NCBI GenBank assembly: GCA_029210775.1
Contig: JARGGI010000001.1
Location: forward strand, 119,200 to 158,431
DNA: 39,232 bases
Reading direction: 5' to 3'
Source of the DNA: Patescibacteria group bacterium
GTDB lineage: Bacteria; Patescibacteriota; Minisyncoccia; JAHIHE01; JAGLIN01
Position numbers and translations under genes: made by a program. Shown piece by piece: positions 22,499 through 29,338 of this stretch. How positions within the stretch are numbered: the first letter of the stretch is position 1; each line of letters starts with the position of its first letter. The notes beneath the pieces were generated by a model that searched no databases, was not told the DNA's origin, and worked only from the letters and a program-made list of their open reading frames with translations.

Positions 22499-22666
22499 AT
22501 GCCAACGAGATCAGATTTGGATATATTTAAAAGAAATTTATTGGAGAATGGAGATAAAATAAAAAGATTGGAAAATCTAAGAGTAGATGTAATTTTATTA
22601 GAGGAGGAAATTAATTCAAAAAAAGAAGAAATAAAAAAAATTGAGGCCGAATTGAGAGGGTTATAA
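22499..22666 (+). CDS. 55-residue coiled-coil protein with its own promoter, ribosome site and terminator
   Basis: The ATG at 22499 is preceded at normal spacing by GGAGGTGG, one of the few strong Shine-Dalgarno sequences in the window; this fixes the start over an upstream in-frame alternative at 22478. The peptide starts MPTRSDLDIFKRNLLENGDK and continues as one long Leu/Ile/Glu/Lys heptad helix (EEEINSKKEEIKKIEAEL), so a short coiled-coil oligomer is likely. Promoter, start and terminator form a complete single-gene unit divergent from the unknown gene at 21554-22426 and convergent with parB. Function unknown. Confidence 0.7.
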   Translation: MPTRSDLDIFKRNLLENGDKIKRLENLRVDVILLEEEINSKKEEIKKIEAELRGL

Positions 22667-22700
22667 AATAAATAATATTTTAGATTAGACAAATTCAAAC

Positions 22701-22718
22701 GAGCAGTTAAAACTGCTC
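22701..22718. terminator. Bidirectional-type hairpin between the 55-residue gene and parB
   Basis: GAGCAGTT and AACTGCTC form a perfect 8-bp inverted repeat in the gap between two convergent genes. The T-tract after it is weak (CATCTTATTTATC), so termination efficiency is uncertain. Confidence 0.5.
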
Positions 22719-22764
22719 ATCTTATTTATCTTCAGATATTAAGATTTTAGAATAAAATAATGGA

Positions 22765-23640
22765 CTATTCAAATGTTTTAACAATTTTTTCAAATTCTTC
22801 TTCTGAAAAAAAATCAATGATAATTTTTCCAGAACCATTTTTTTTGTTAATTTTCACTTTAGTGCCAAGTTTTTGTTGGATTTTATCTTCAACATCTTGA
22901 ATATGTGGATCAGTTTGTTTTGAAGTTTTTCGTTTATATGTATGAACCGTAACTTCTTTAACTTTGTTTTCAGTCGCTCTAACATTAAGATTATTTTTTA
23001 AAATTAATTCATATAAAGCCCTCTGTTTTTCAGGATTTTCAATTCCAAGGATTGCTCTCGCATGTCCCTCGGTTATTTTTTCTTCAATAAGACCTCTTTG
23101 AATTTCAATAGGCAAATCCAAAAGTCTTATCGTGTTTGCAACAGTAGAGCGATTTTTCCCTGCTTTTTTTGCCACATTTTCTTGTGTTAAGTTAAACTCA
23201 GTCTGAAGTTTCTTATATGCCTTTGCCTCTTCAATCGGATTTAAATCGTGTCGTTGTATGTTTTCAACTAAAGCAAGTTCAAGTTTTTCTTGATTTGTTG
23301 CAAGCCTTACAACTGCTGGTATATCCTTTTTTCCAATAAGCTTTGATGCTTGGAGTCTTCTTTCTCCTGCAATAAGTTCATATCTGTCGGTGTCTATTTT
23401 GGTGACAATTATCGGCTGAATGACTCCATGCAGTTTTATAGATTCAGAAAGGTTTTTTAGATTATCTTTATCAAAATAAAATCTCGGTTGACTTGGATTT
23501 GGGACAATTTTGTCAATTGATATTTTTATTACTTCAGTAATTCTGTGAGATTTTGTTTTTATATCAGAAGCTTTATTTGTCGTGCCATTTTTATTTGGAA
23601 TTAAAGACGAAAGTCCTGTTCCAAGGCTTGTTTTTTTCAT
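22765..23640 (-). CDS. parB: Chromosome partitioning protein ParB/Spo0J
   Basis: 291 residues. The N-terminal CTPase/ParB domain (about 38-130) contains IVPNPSQPRFYFDKDNLKNL and the nucleotide motif YELIAGERRLQASKLIGKKD. ENIQRHDLNPIEEAKAYKKL leads into the helix-turn-helix with LTQENVAKKAGKNRSTVANT. The C-terminal dimerisation region follows (KLGTKVKINKKNGSGKIIID). ParB clamps on parS and spreads to organise the origin region. No convincing parS palindrome is visible here; the nearest core, CACGTG near 33409, has mismatched flanks. parB begins 11 bp after parA, so they form one operon. Confidence 0.96.
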   Translation of the reverse strand: MKKTSLGTGLSSLIPNKNGTTNKASDIKTKSHRITEVIKISIDKIVPNPSQPRFYFDKDNLKNLSESIKLHGVIQPIIVTKIDTDRYELIAGERRLQASKLIGKKDIPAVVRLATNQEKLELALVENIQRHDLNPIEEAKAYKKLQTEFNLTQENVAKKAGKNRSTVANTIRLLDLPIEIQRGLIEEKITEGHARAILGIENPEKQRALYELILKNNLNVRATENKVKEVTVHTYKRKTSKQTDPHIQDVEDKIQQKLGTKVKINKKNGSGKIIIDFFSEEEFEKIVKTFE

Positions 23641-23651
23641 TTTATTCTAAT

Positions 23652-24422
23652 TTAATTATTTTCTTTTTCAAGGTATATTACTTCTCTTGCAAGAAAATTA
23701 TAAGCTCTTGCCCCTGCGCAATTTTTGGAATATTGAAGTATCGTTTTTCCAAAACTTGGAGCTTCTGCAAGAGCAACATTTCTTGGGATTACAGCATCAA
23801 AAACATAGCCCGGAAAATGTCTTCTAACTTCTTTTTCAACTTGATGTGCAAGCTGATTTCTTTTATCGTACATAGTTAGAACTGCACCCATAATTTTCAA
23901 ATCACCTTTTAGATTTTCTTGTATAAGTTCAATTGAATTTAAAAGTTGACTCAATCCTTCTAAGGCAAAATATTCACATTGGATTGGGATTATGATTTTA
24001 TCTGCTGCTGCAAGGCTGTTTACGGTCAACAACCCTAAACTTGGAGGACAATCTATTAATACATAATCATATTCATTTTTAATGTCTCTAATTGCATTGT
24101 AGAATTTGAATTCTCTTTCAGTGGATTCAACAAGCTCAACCGTTGCTCCTGCCAAATCTTGTGTAGCACAAACAAGATCAAGTCCTGGTAGTGATGTATT
24201 TATAACTGCTTCTCTGAAAGTAGCATTTCCAGAAATTACATCATAAACATTTTTTGCAATATTTTCTGGCCTAAATCCAAGCCCTGTGGTTGTGTTTGCT
24301 TGAGGATCCATATCAATTATGAGAACTTTCTTCTCATGCACCATTAAATATGCTCCCAAATTTACGGTAGTTGTTGATTTCCCTACTCCACCTTTTTGAT
24401 TTACTAATGCAATTATACTCAT
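23652..24422 (-). CDS. parA: Chromosome partitioning ATPase ParA/Soj
   Basis: 256 residues from the ATG at 24422. MSIIALVNQKGGVGKSTTTV begins with the deviant Walker A motif (KGGVGKST), and DYVLIDCPPSLGLLTVN is the Walker B-like segment; VIPRNVALAEAPSFGKTILQ is a Soj/ParA signature. ParA binds DNA in its ATP-bound dimer form and moves ParB-parS complexes. A TTG at 24476 would extend the N-terminus, but it overlaps the predicted -35, while the ATG falls where transcription should start. This makes a leaderless parA mRNA likely. Confidence 0.96.
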   Translation of the reverse strand: MSIIALVNQKGGVGKSTTTVNLGAYLMVHEKKVLIIDMDPQANTTTGLGFRPENIAKNVYDVISGNATFREAVINTSLPGLDLVCATQDLAGATVELVESTEREFKFYNAIRDIKNEYDYVLIDCPPSLGLLTVNSLAAADKIIIPIQCEYFALEGLSQLLNSIELIQENLKGDLKIMGAVLTMYDKRNQLAHQVEKEVRRHFPGYVFDAVIPRNVALAEAPSFGKTILQYSKNCAGARAYNFLAREVIYLEKENN

Positions 24423-24428
24423 GTAAAT

Positions 24429-24476
24429 ATTATAATATATAAAAATGAAATTGACAAATAATTTAGTGTTTGTCAA
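24429..24476 (-). promoter_or_regulatory. parA promoter with overlapping inverted repeat; leaderless transcript predicted
   Basis: On the minus strand TTGTCA (24452-24457) is followed after 17 bp by a perfect TATAAT (24429-24434). The expected start coincides with the ATG at 24422. TTGACAAA (24451-24458) and TTTGTCAA (24469-24476) form a perfect 8-bp inverted repeat covering the -35 region, which suits an operator, possibly for autoregulation. Confidence 0.7.
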
Positions 24477-24501
24477 TATTTCTATTATATTATAGTTAAT
24501 A

Positions 24502-24530
24502 TTGACTGAATTACTATATTAATATATTCT
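24502..24530 (+). promoter_or_regulatory. Promoter of tRNA-Leu
   Basis: TTGACT (24502-24507) and TATTCT (24525-24530) are spaced by 17 bp on the plus strand. The predicted start near 24537 is about 26 bp before the tRNA. Confidence 0.45.
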
Positions 24531-24562
24531 TATATTATTGAAATTATGCTTTAAATAAATAA

Positions 24563-24644
24563 GCCGGAGTGGCGGAATTGGCAGACGCGCACGACTCAAA
24601 ATCGTGTGGATTTATCCATGAGGGTTCGATTCCCTCCTCCGGCA
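24563..24644 (+). tRNA. tRNA-Leu (anticodon CAA)
   Basis: GCCGGAG pairs with CTCCGGC in the acceptor stem. The anticodon arm is CACGA-CTCAAAA-TCGTG with anticodon CAA (reads UUG). A long variable arm TGGA-TTTA-TCCA marks a class II tRNA, and the T arm is GAGGG-TTCGATT-CCCTC. CCA is not encoded; the discriminator is A. Confidence 0.95.
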
Positions 24645-24649
24645 CAGAG

Positions 24650-24683
24650 AAAAAACAATTTATTTAACATAGATTGTTTTTTT
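24650..24683 (+). terminator. Terminator after tRNA-Leu
   Basis: AAAAAACAAT (24650-24659) pairs with ATTGTTTTTTT (24673-24683), leaving a T-run on the plus strand. The A/T-rich ends also allow it to serve the minus-strand gene ending at 24721. Confidence 0.6.
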
Positions 24684-24720
24684 GTTGATATAATATAAAT
24701 AAAATTGAGTTCATTTGAAC

Positions 24721-25137
24721 TCAATAATGTTGTGGATTTGATTTTATTTTTTTTGGTTTTATAAACAATTTGCGTAATGTGTCGTTTTTAGATTTTATTA
24801 TATTTAGAGTTATATTATCAAGAGATGGTAAAAATATAGCTCTGAACAGAATAAGCAATATCCACACTCCGACAAGAAATGAATCACTCCACAAATTTTC
24901 AAGCCATACTATCAAAAACGCACTAAGCATAAACATCACAGCTAAGACAAAAGCTGCTAAATATCCCACCCTTTCTCTTGTGTCATGGAAACAATCTGGA
25001 GCATCTATTGTTTCAAGCATACTCCTTGAATTTCCTCTCAGAATTGTTTTTTTCCAGTCTAGTAAGTCACTATTGTTTATATATTTTATTATTTTCTCTA
25101 TTTTTTTTGCCATTTCACTATTTTCATTGTCAGCCAT
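24721..25137 (-). CDS. Small membrane protein with two transmembrane helices
   Basis: 138 residues. A polar N-terminus (1-50) includes MAKKIEKIIKYINNSDLLDW. Two hydrophobic segments follow: VGYLAAFVLAVMFMLSAFLI (about 57-76) and SFLVGVWILLILFRAIFLP (about 85-103), then a basic C-terminal tail. No family is recognised. The start is fixed by GGAGGT just upstream of the ATG, a rare strong Shine-Dalgarno in this window, and a TTGACA-type promoter lies at 25156-25183. It is transcribed divergently from the SDH-type protease gene and convergently with tRNA-Leu. It ends with a TGA codon. Confidence 0.7.
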   Translation of the reverse strand: MADNENSEMAKKIEKIIKYINNSDLLDWKKTILRGNSRSMLETIDAPDCFHDTRERVGYLAAFVLAVMFMLSAFLIVWLENLWSDSFLVGVWILLILFRAIFLPSLDNITLNIIKSKNDTLRKLFIKPKKIKSNPQHY

Positions 25138-25155
25138 TTTATTACCTCCACATTA

Positions 25156-25183
25156 AGTTTATATCTTTATTAGTTTTTGTCAA
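25156..25183 (-). promoter_or_regulatory. Promoter of the two-helix membrane protein
   Basis: On the minus strand TTGACA (25178-25183) is followed after 16 bp by TAAACT (25156-25161), a consensus -35 with a weak -10. The transcript would begin close to the GGAGGT ribosome site, so the leader is short. Confidence 0.5.
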
Positions 25184-25278
25184 TCCCTTGAGCCAAATTC
25201 AGAACGGCGAAAAACCCTTGTTTTTTAAATGGGATGTGTTAAAGTTGTAATATAATTGAGAAAATTATAAATATAAAA

Positions 25279-25410
25279 ATGTATAATATTAATTTTAATA
25301 ATTCTAATTTTGGTGATTCTTCATTGGTCAATGATCTTAATAAATATTCAGATAAAAATAAAACGGCATAATTTTTATCAATAAAAGATCTTAAAGCAAT
25401 TTTAGAATAA
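25279..25410 (+). pseudogene. Possible short ORF with an in-frame stop, upstream of the SDH-type protease
   Basis: In the 311-bp gap, an ATG at 25279 opens a 30-codon frame (MYNINFNNSNFGDSSLVNDL and more) ending at TAA 25369. The same frame continues after the stop as FLSIKDLKAILE to a second TAA at 25408. The continuation looks protein-like, so this may be a 43-residue gene with a nonsense mutation, or only a chance 30-codon frame. No Shine-Dalgarno precedes it. The rest of the gap carries the promoter and ribosome site of the divergent membrane protein and nothing else I recognise. Confidence 0.25.
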
Positions 25411-25448
25411 CAAGATCATATATAAAATTAAATAATTTAACAAAAACC

Positions 25449-26420
25449 ATGACTAAAAACCTAATCCAAAAAATTGAAAAAGAGAGAAATTCAAAAGTGA
25501 TAACTTATGTGACTGGTGACAGGCAACCATTTGTGACGAAGGTAGCAGATGATATCATCCCGATTTTTGCAAAACATCTGGAAAAAATTGGTAAGCAGAA
25601 AAAAATAAGTTTGTTTTTATACACTCGAGGCGGAGACATGATTACGCCAATAAGATTAATCAAGCTTATCAGAAGCTATGCTGATGAAATTGAAATGTTA
25701 ATCCCTTATCGAGCTCACAGTGCTGGAACCTTAATTTCTATTGGCGCGGATAAAATTGTGATGGGAAGACTTGGAGAATTGAGTCCAGTTGATCCATCAA
25801 CGGGACATCCATTTAATCCTGAAAATCCGCTTAATACAAAGCAGAAAATGGAAATTAGTGTGGAAGATTTGAATTCCTATTTTTTGCTTGCAAAAGAAAA
25901 AGCAGGAGTTAAAGATGAGCAGATGGTAAATGTTTTTGAAGATCTAACTGCTAAAATTCATCCCCTATCTCTTGGAAATGCATATCGAGCCACGAGAATG
26001 GCAAAGCAAATCACAGAAAAACTTCTTTTGATGCATTTTGACAAAACACAAGACAAGGAAAAAATTGAAAACATTACAAAGGAAATCACGGGTGACATTT
26101 GCATTCATGGCTATCCAATCACAAGAGATGAGGCTGATTCTCTCGGATTGAATATGATTGACCCAGATCAAGATATGGAAAATTTAATGTGGGAATTATA
26201 TGAAAATTACGCGGAAAAAATGGAACTCAAGAAAAAATTTGATCCCGTTTCTATTCTTGGAGGACAGGAGGTTGCAAATTTTAAATTTTATGGTGCGTTT
26301 ATTGAAAGTGCCGACTCAACAGATGGTTTTGTGTTTGACGGAAAAGTACGAAGAACTATTAAAGATAACCATGCTAATATTGATGTTAATGTTGAATCTT
26401 CAATTTGGGAAAGCTTATAA
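25449..26420 (+). CDS. SDH-family Clp-fold serine protease (SppA-like)
   Basis: 323 residues. The N-terminal Clp-fold contains LYTRGGDMITPIRLIKLI (58-75) and the nucleophile region PYRAHSAGTLISIGADKIVM, in which Ser91 is the likely catalytic residue. GRLGELSPVDPSTGHPFNP (107-125) is characteristic of the serine dehydrogenase proteinase (SDH) family, related to signal peptide peptidase SppA. No signal peptide or membrane segment is seen, so it may act in the cytoplasm, or at the membrane through partners. Its neighbour downstream is a membrane protein with a lycopene-cyclase-like fold. The substrate is unknown. No Shine-Dalgarno precedes the ATG. Confidence 0.88.
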   Translation: MTKNLIQKIEKERNSKVITYVTGDRQPFVTKVADDIIPIFAKHLEKIGKQKKISLFLYTRGGDMITPIRLIKLIRSYADEIEMLIPYRAHSAGTLISIGADKIVMGRLGELSPVDPSTGHPFNPENPLNTKQKMEISVEDLNSYFLLAKEKAGVKDEQMVNVFEDLTAKIHPLSLGNAYRATRMAKQITEKLLLMHFDKTQDKEKIENITKEITGDICIHGYPITRDEADSLGLNMIDPDQDMENLMWELYENYAEKMELKKKFDPVSILGGQEVANFKFYGAFIESADSTDGFVFDGKVRRTIKDNHANIDVNVESSIWESL

Positions 26421-26439
26421 TTTATTTTAAACTAAGACA

Positions 26440-26565
26440 TGTCGTTGCGAGGAAGTCGTAACGACCGAAGCAATCTCGAGTTCAATGGTGCATAACATTA
26501 TATTATGTTTTGCGTTTATAGTTTCGGGATTGCCACGTCGCTCTGCGGAGCTCCTCGCAATGACA
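26440..26565. repeat. Palindromic repeat (type 1), intergenic copy
   Basis: TGTCGTTGCGAGGAAGTCGT (26440-26459) and the GCTCCTCGCAATGACA arm (26550-26565) mirror each other, with inner GACCGAAGCAATCTCGAG and TTTCGGGATTGCCACGTC. It is about 126 bp, longer than the copies in genes. It overlaps the frame upstream of the next gene, so a start within it (26505) is artefactual. Confidence 0.85.
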
Positions 26566-26594
26566 GTAAAGGAAATTATATAAATCTTAACACC

Positions 26595-27266
26595 ATGTAT
26601 GAATATCTATTAGGCTCATTAATACTGTTGATATTTTGGGCAATTTTATATTTTAGAAGAAATGATTTAAAAAAGCAAATGCTTTGGACAAGTATTATTG
26701 TGATGTTTTTTGCGTTCACAGGACCACTTTATGTTCCTGAATGGTGGAAACCGCCAACACTATTTGATCTTGCAAACAAAACTGGGCTTGATATTGAGAG
26801 CTTTATTTTTACATTTGCAATTGGCGGTATAGTTCCAACAATCTACTACCATCTTTTTAGATTTAAAAATGAAAAGAGCGATACAAAAAAAAGAGCCAGA
26901 TTTGACGCTTTAATATTTTCAATCATTTTGTTCGTAATACTTTTATTATTTTCAGATATGCATGCCAGTCACTCTTCGGCATTGGCAATGTTTTTGGGAG
27001 GAATTATGATTATAATCAACAGAAAAGATCTTATTGGAAAGGTCGTTTTCAGTTCTGTGTTATTTGCAACTTTATATTTCGTGGGTTTTAAAATTTTTAT
27101 TATCACATTTCCAAGCTTCCTTGAAAGTTTTTACAGTTTATCAAATTTATCTGGAATATTGATCTGGGGAGTTCCCTTTGAAGAACTTTCATTTTCTTTT
27201 TCGGTTTGTTTTCTCTATTCTGGAATGTATGAATATGTCAAAGGGTATAAAATAAAGAAATTATAA
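26595..27266 (+). CDS. Lycopene-cyclase-domain-like membrane protein
   Basis: 223 residues from the ATG at 26595 (MYEYLLGSLILLIFWAILYF). About six or seven hydrophobic segments are spread along it. Recognisable segments are TGPLYVPEWWKPPTLFDLA (42-60), TGLDIESFIFTFAIGGIVPT and the C-terminal WGVPFEELSFSFSVCFLYSG; the PxEE motif recalls the CarR-like heterodimeric lycopene cyclase domain. I recall CPR proteins of this type being annotated as lycopene cyclase domain proteins, yet no carotenoid gene is seen here, so another membrane role is possible. An in-frame start at 26505 would add about 30 residues translated from the repeat and is rejected. Its 3' end overlaps the convergent uppP by 29 bp. 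Confidence 0.7.
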   Translation: MYEYLLGSLILLIFWAILYFRRNDLKKQMLWTSIIVMFFAFTGPLYVPEWWKPPTLFDLANKTGLDIESFIFTFAIGGIVPTIYYHLFRFKNEKSDTKKRARFDALIFSIILFVILLLFSDMHASHSSALAMFLGGIMIIINRKDLIGKVVFSSVLFATLYFVGFKIFIITFPSFLESFYSLSNLSGILIWGVPFEELSFSFSVCFLYSGMYEYVKGYKIKKL

Positions 27267-28137
27267 TCAAAGAAAGTAGTATTCGATAAACCACGAAGAT
27301 ATTATAACTTCTATTTTCGAGATATCTTAGCATATATTTAATTGCCAAATAACCGCTTATTGTTGCGACAATTGTGCCGATAATAATGTTTTCGTTTAAT
27401 CCACTTTCAAGTAGATTGGGAAATTCTTTAATTCCTGCTCCTAAGATTATTGGTGTTGAAAGAAGAAATGAGAATTTTGCTGCATCTTTTCTTTTTATTC
27501 CAAGTAGAAGTGCTGCTGTAATTGTAATTCCGCTTCGAGACACTCCTGGAATAATCGCTAATGCTTGAAATAAACCAATTATAATCCCCATTTTTAGCGA
27601 CAGATTAGTTAGATCTGTTTTTTTTGCACCAATTTTATCAGCATAAAACAACAGGACGGCGCCAAGAAATAAAGTTATAGCGATTATCAAAGGGTCTCTG
27701 AAAATAGTTTCCGCATAAGTATTTAACAATAATCCCACAATAACGCCTGGAATTGTGGCGATGATAATTATAAAAAGTAAATCAGATTTCAAGAACCTAA
27801 ACGACAAAGTGTTATTGTGAAAAACTCTGTAGAGCGAAGAATAAATCTCGTGTTTAAACTCTCTGTGCGTAGTTACGAGATTACTTTGGTCTTTGCGACT
27901 CTCTCGCCATGGCAGTTTTAGTAAGTAAGAGTTTCTTATTATGCCGATCCAGTCATTATAAAAATATACTAATATCGCAAATAAAGTTCCCCAGTGAAGT
28001 GCTACATCAAAAGCAAGACCTTGGTCAGACCAATTAAAAAAGTTTGGAATTAAAATTAAATGTCCGGAACTTGAAATGGGCAGAAATTCAGCTACTCCCT
28101 GAATAACCCCCAAAATAATTGCTTGAATAATTTCCAT
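27238..28137 (-). CDS. uppP: Undecaprenyl-diphosphatase UppP (BacA family) with repeat-derived insert
   Basis: 299 residues, against about 265-275 for most UppP. GVIQGVAEFLPISSSGHLIL (11-30) holds the conserved Glu17 and the SSSGH stretch, and IIPGVSRSGITITAALLLGI (195-214) holds the PGVSRSG motif; both line the active site that removes phosphate from undecaprenyl diphosphate so the lipid carrier can be reused in wall synthesis. Residues about 75-109 come from a palindromic repeat (27810-27914) and sit in a loop between membrane helices. Removing them leaves about 264 residues, normal for the family. The start lies 5 bp after the MFS gene stop, so they are probably co-transcribed. Confidence 0.93.
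   Translation of the reverse strand: MEIIQAIILGVIQGVAEFLPISSSGHLILIPNFFNWSDQGLAFDVALHWGTLFAILVYFYNDWIGIIRNSYLLKLPWRESRKDQSNLVTTHREFKHEIYSSLYRVFHNNTLSFRFLKSDLLFIIIIATIPGVIVGLLLNTYAETIFRDPLIIAITLFLGAVLLFYADKIGAKKTDLTNLSLKMGIIIGLFQALAIIPGVSRSGITITAALLLGIKRKDAAKFSFLLSTPIILGAGIKEFPNLLESGLNENIIIGTIVATISGYLAIKYMLRYLENRSYNIFVVYRILLSLIIISLFYTL
27810..27914. repeat. Palindromic repeat (type 1) inserted in frame in uppP
   Basis: The 105-bp element (exactly 35 codons) has an outline of TGTTATTGTGA...GAAT..AATCTC and TTACGAGATTACTTTGGTC...CGCCATGGCA that aligns base by base with the murF copy at 15347-15446, although the arms have diverged. On the uppP strand it encodes LPWRESRKDQSNLVTT and about 20 more residues, with no stop in that frame; the frame equivalent to the one used in murF would contain a stop. 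Confidence 0.8.
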
Positions 28138-28142
28138 TGCGA

Positions 28143-29333
28143 TTATTTTCTATATGCAGATAAAAATATAAGAGTCCATAGACCCGTATAACCAAAAAGG
28201 ATAAACCAGAATATGGAATATCCTCCTATTAGCAGTGACAATATTAATGCAAAAAACATCGTTGCACATTTTCCAACCGTTAATGACATTTCATAAAAAA
28301 CAGTATATTTCAAAAATCCTCTATTATTTCCTCCTCCCGTATAAACAAACGTTAAAAGAGGATAATAAATTCCGGGTCGCAATCCCTTTGATATAAAATC
28401 AATCAAAAGAATTCCAAGCCAATTTACTACAAAAGGACGCAAAAACCATGTTATGGCATAGAATATTGTACTTGAAAAAAATAATTTTCTTCTTCCCTCC
28501 TTTTCAAGTGTATCTGATAGTTTTCCAACATAAAGGCATGAGATTGAAGCAAATAAAACGACAACAGTCATAAGCAGTCCAATAAGATAAAATTTTTCAA
28601 TCAAGAGAAAAATAAATATTGGCCAAGCAACTGCTGAAATTATTTCTTCTCCATAACCAAAATAAGCGATTGAATTTTTTCTTTTATATTGATTATATGG
28701 TTTAAGAAATCTATTAAAAGCTTGTTTGTATGAAAATATATGTGGTTCAAATTTTTCGCGTGTTATAAAAAGAGGTATGACTGAAATTAAGCTTATAAGA
28801 GAAACAACAATAAACAATGTTTCGAATCCGAATTTTGATAAAATAATTCCACCAATTACGGGTCCTATAATTGTGACTATGGTTGATATAAGAGATAATG
28901 TTCCTAGTTCTCTACCCTTATAACCTTTCGAGCTATAATGAGCAAAATCTGTGTGATATGCAGGCCAAAAAAGTGCTTTATAAATGTTTAAAAAAATGAT
29001 TGCGAAAACTATTAAAAATCCATAATTTGGAAGTTGAGATAAAGCGAGAAAATATAAAATTGCAAACGGAATACTATAGAAAATACAATGTTCAAAACCA
29101 TATTTTGCCGCAGCCTTTGCCCCTAAAGGAATTGCAAAAAAATAGATAATATAAGCGACTAAATAGTACAGAAATACAATAGAAAGAGAATTGTATAATT
29201 TATAAAGATATACTGGCTCAAAAATAGCTATCATTGAGAAGGCGAAATTTTTAATTGCGACAGAAGTGTATAATTCTGATATCTCGTTTCTAAGACTGTG
29301 TTTTAGATAGTGGTCTATAAAAAAATGCGACAT
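28143..29333 (-). CDS. Major facilitator superfamily (MFS) transporter
   Basis: 396 residues with about 12 predicted membrane helices, the usual MFS size. The loop after helix 2 contains IPLGAKAAAKYGFEHCIFYS, a relaxed form of the MFS GxxxDRxGRR loop. A second copy of this loop occurs in the C-terminal half as SCLYVGKLSDTLEKEGRRKL. FWPAYHTDFAHYSSKGYKGR (about 123-142) resembles the helix 4-5 region. The substrate cannot be read; a sugar, drug or nucleotide-precursor carrier are all possible. It lies 5 bp after the tsaC stop and 5 bp before uppP, so these are probably one transcript. Confidence 0.85.
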   Translation of the reverse strand: MSHFFIDHYLKHSLRNEISELYTSVAIKNFAFSMIAIFEPVYLYKLYNSLSIVFLYYLVAYIIYFFAIPLGAKAAAKYGFEHCIFYSIPFAILYFLALSQLPNYGFLIVFAIIFLNIYKALFWPAYHTDFAHYSSKGYKGRELGTLSLISTIVTIIGPVIGGIILSKFGFETLFIVVSLISLISVIPLFITREKFEPHIFSYKQAFNRFLKPYNQYKRKNSIAYFGYGEEIISAVAWPIFIFLLIEKFYLIGLLMTVVVLFASISCLYVGKLSDTLEKEGRRKLFFSSTIFYAITWFLRPFVVNWLGILLIDFISKGLRPGIYYPLLTFVYTGGGNNRGFLKYTVFYEMSLTVGKCATMFFALILSLLIGGYSIFWFILFGYTGLWTLIFLSAYRK

Positions 29334-29338
29334 CTTTT

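Noticed and set aside
24423-24476. An upstream TTG start would extend ParA by 18 residues.
   Set aside because: The TTG lies in the inverted repeat beside the predicted -35, and the family N-terminus begins at the ATG at 24422.
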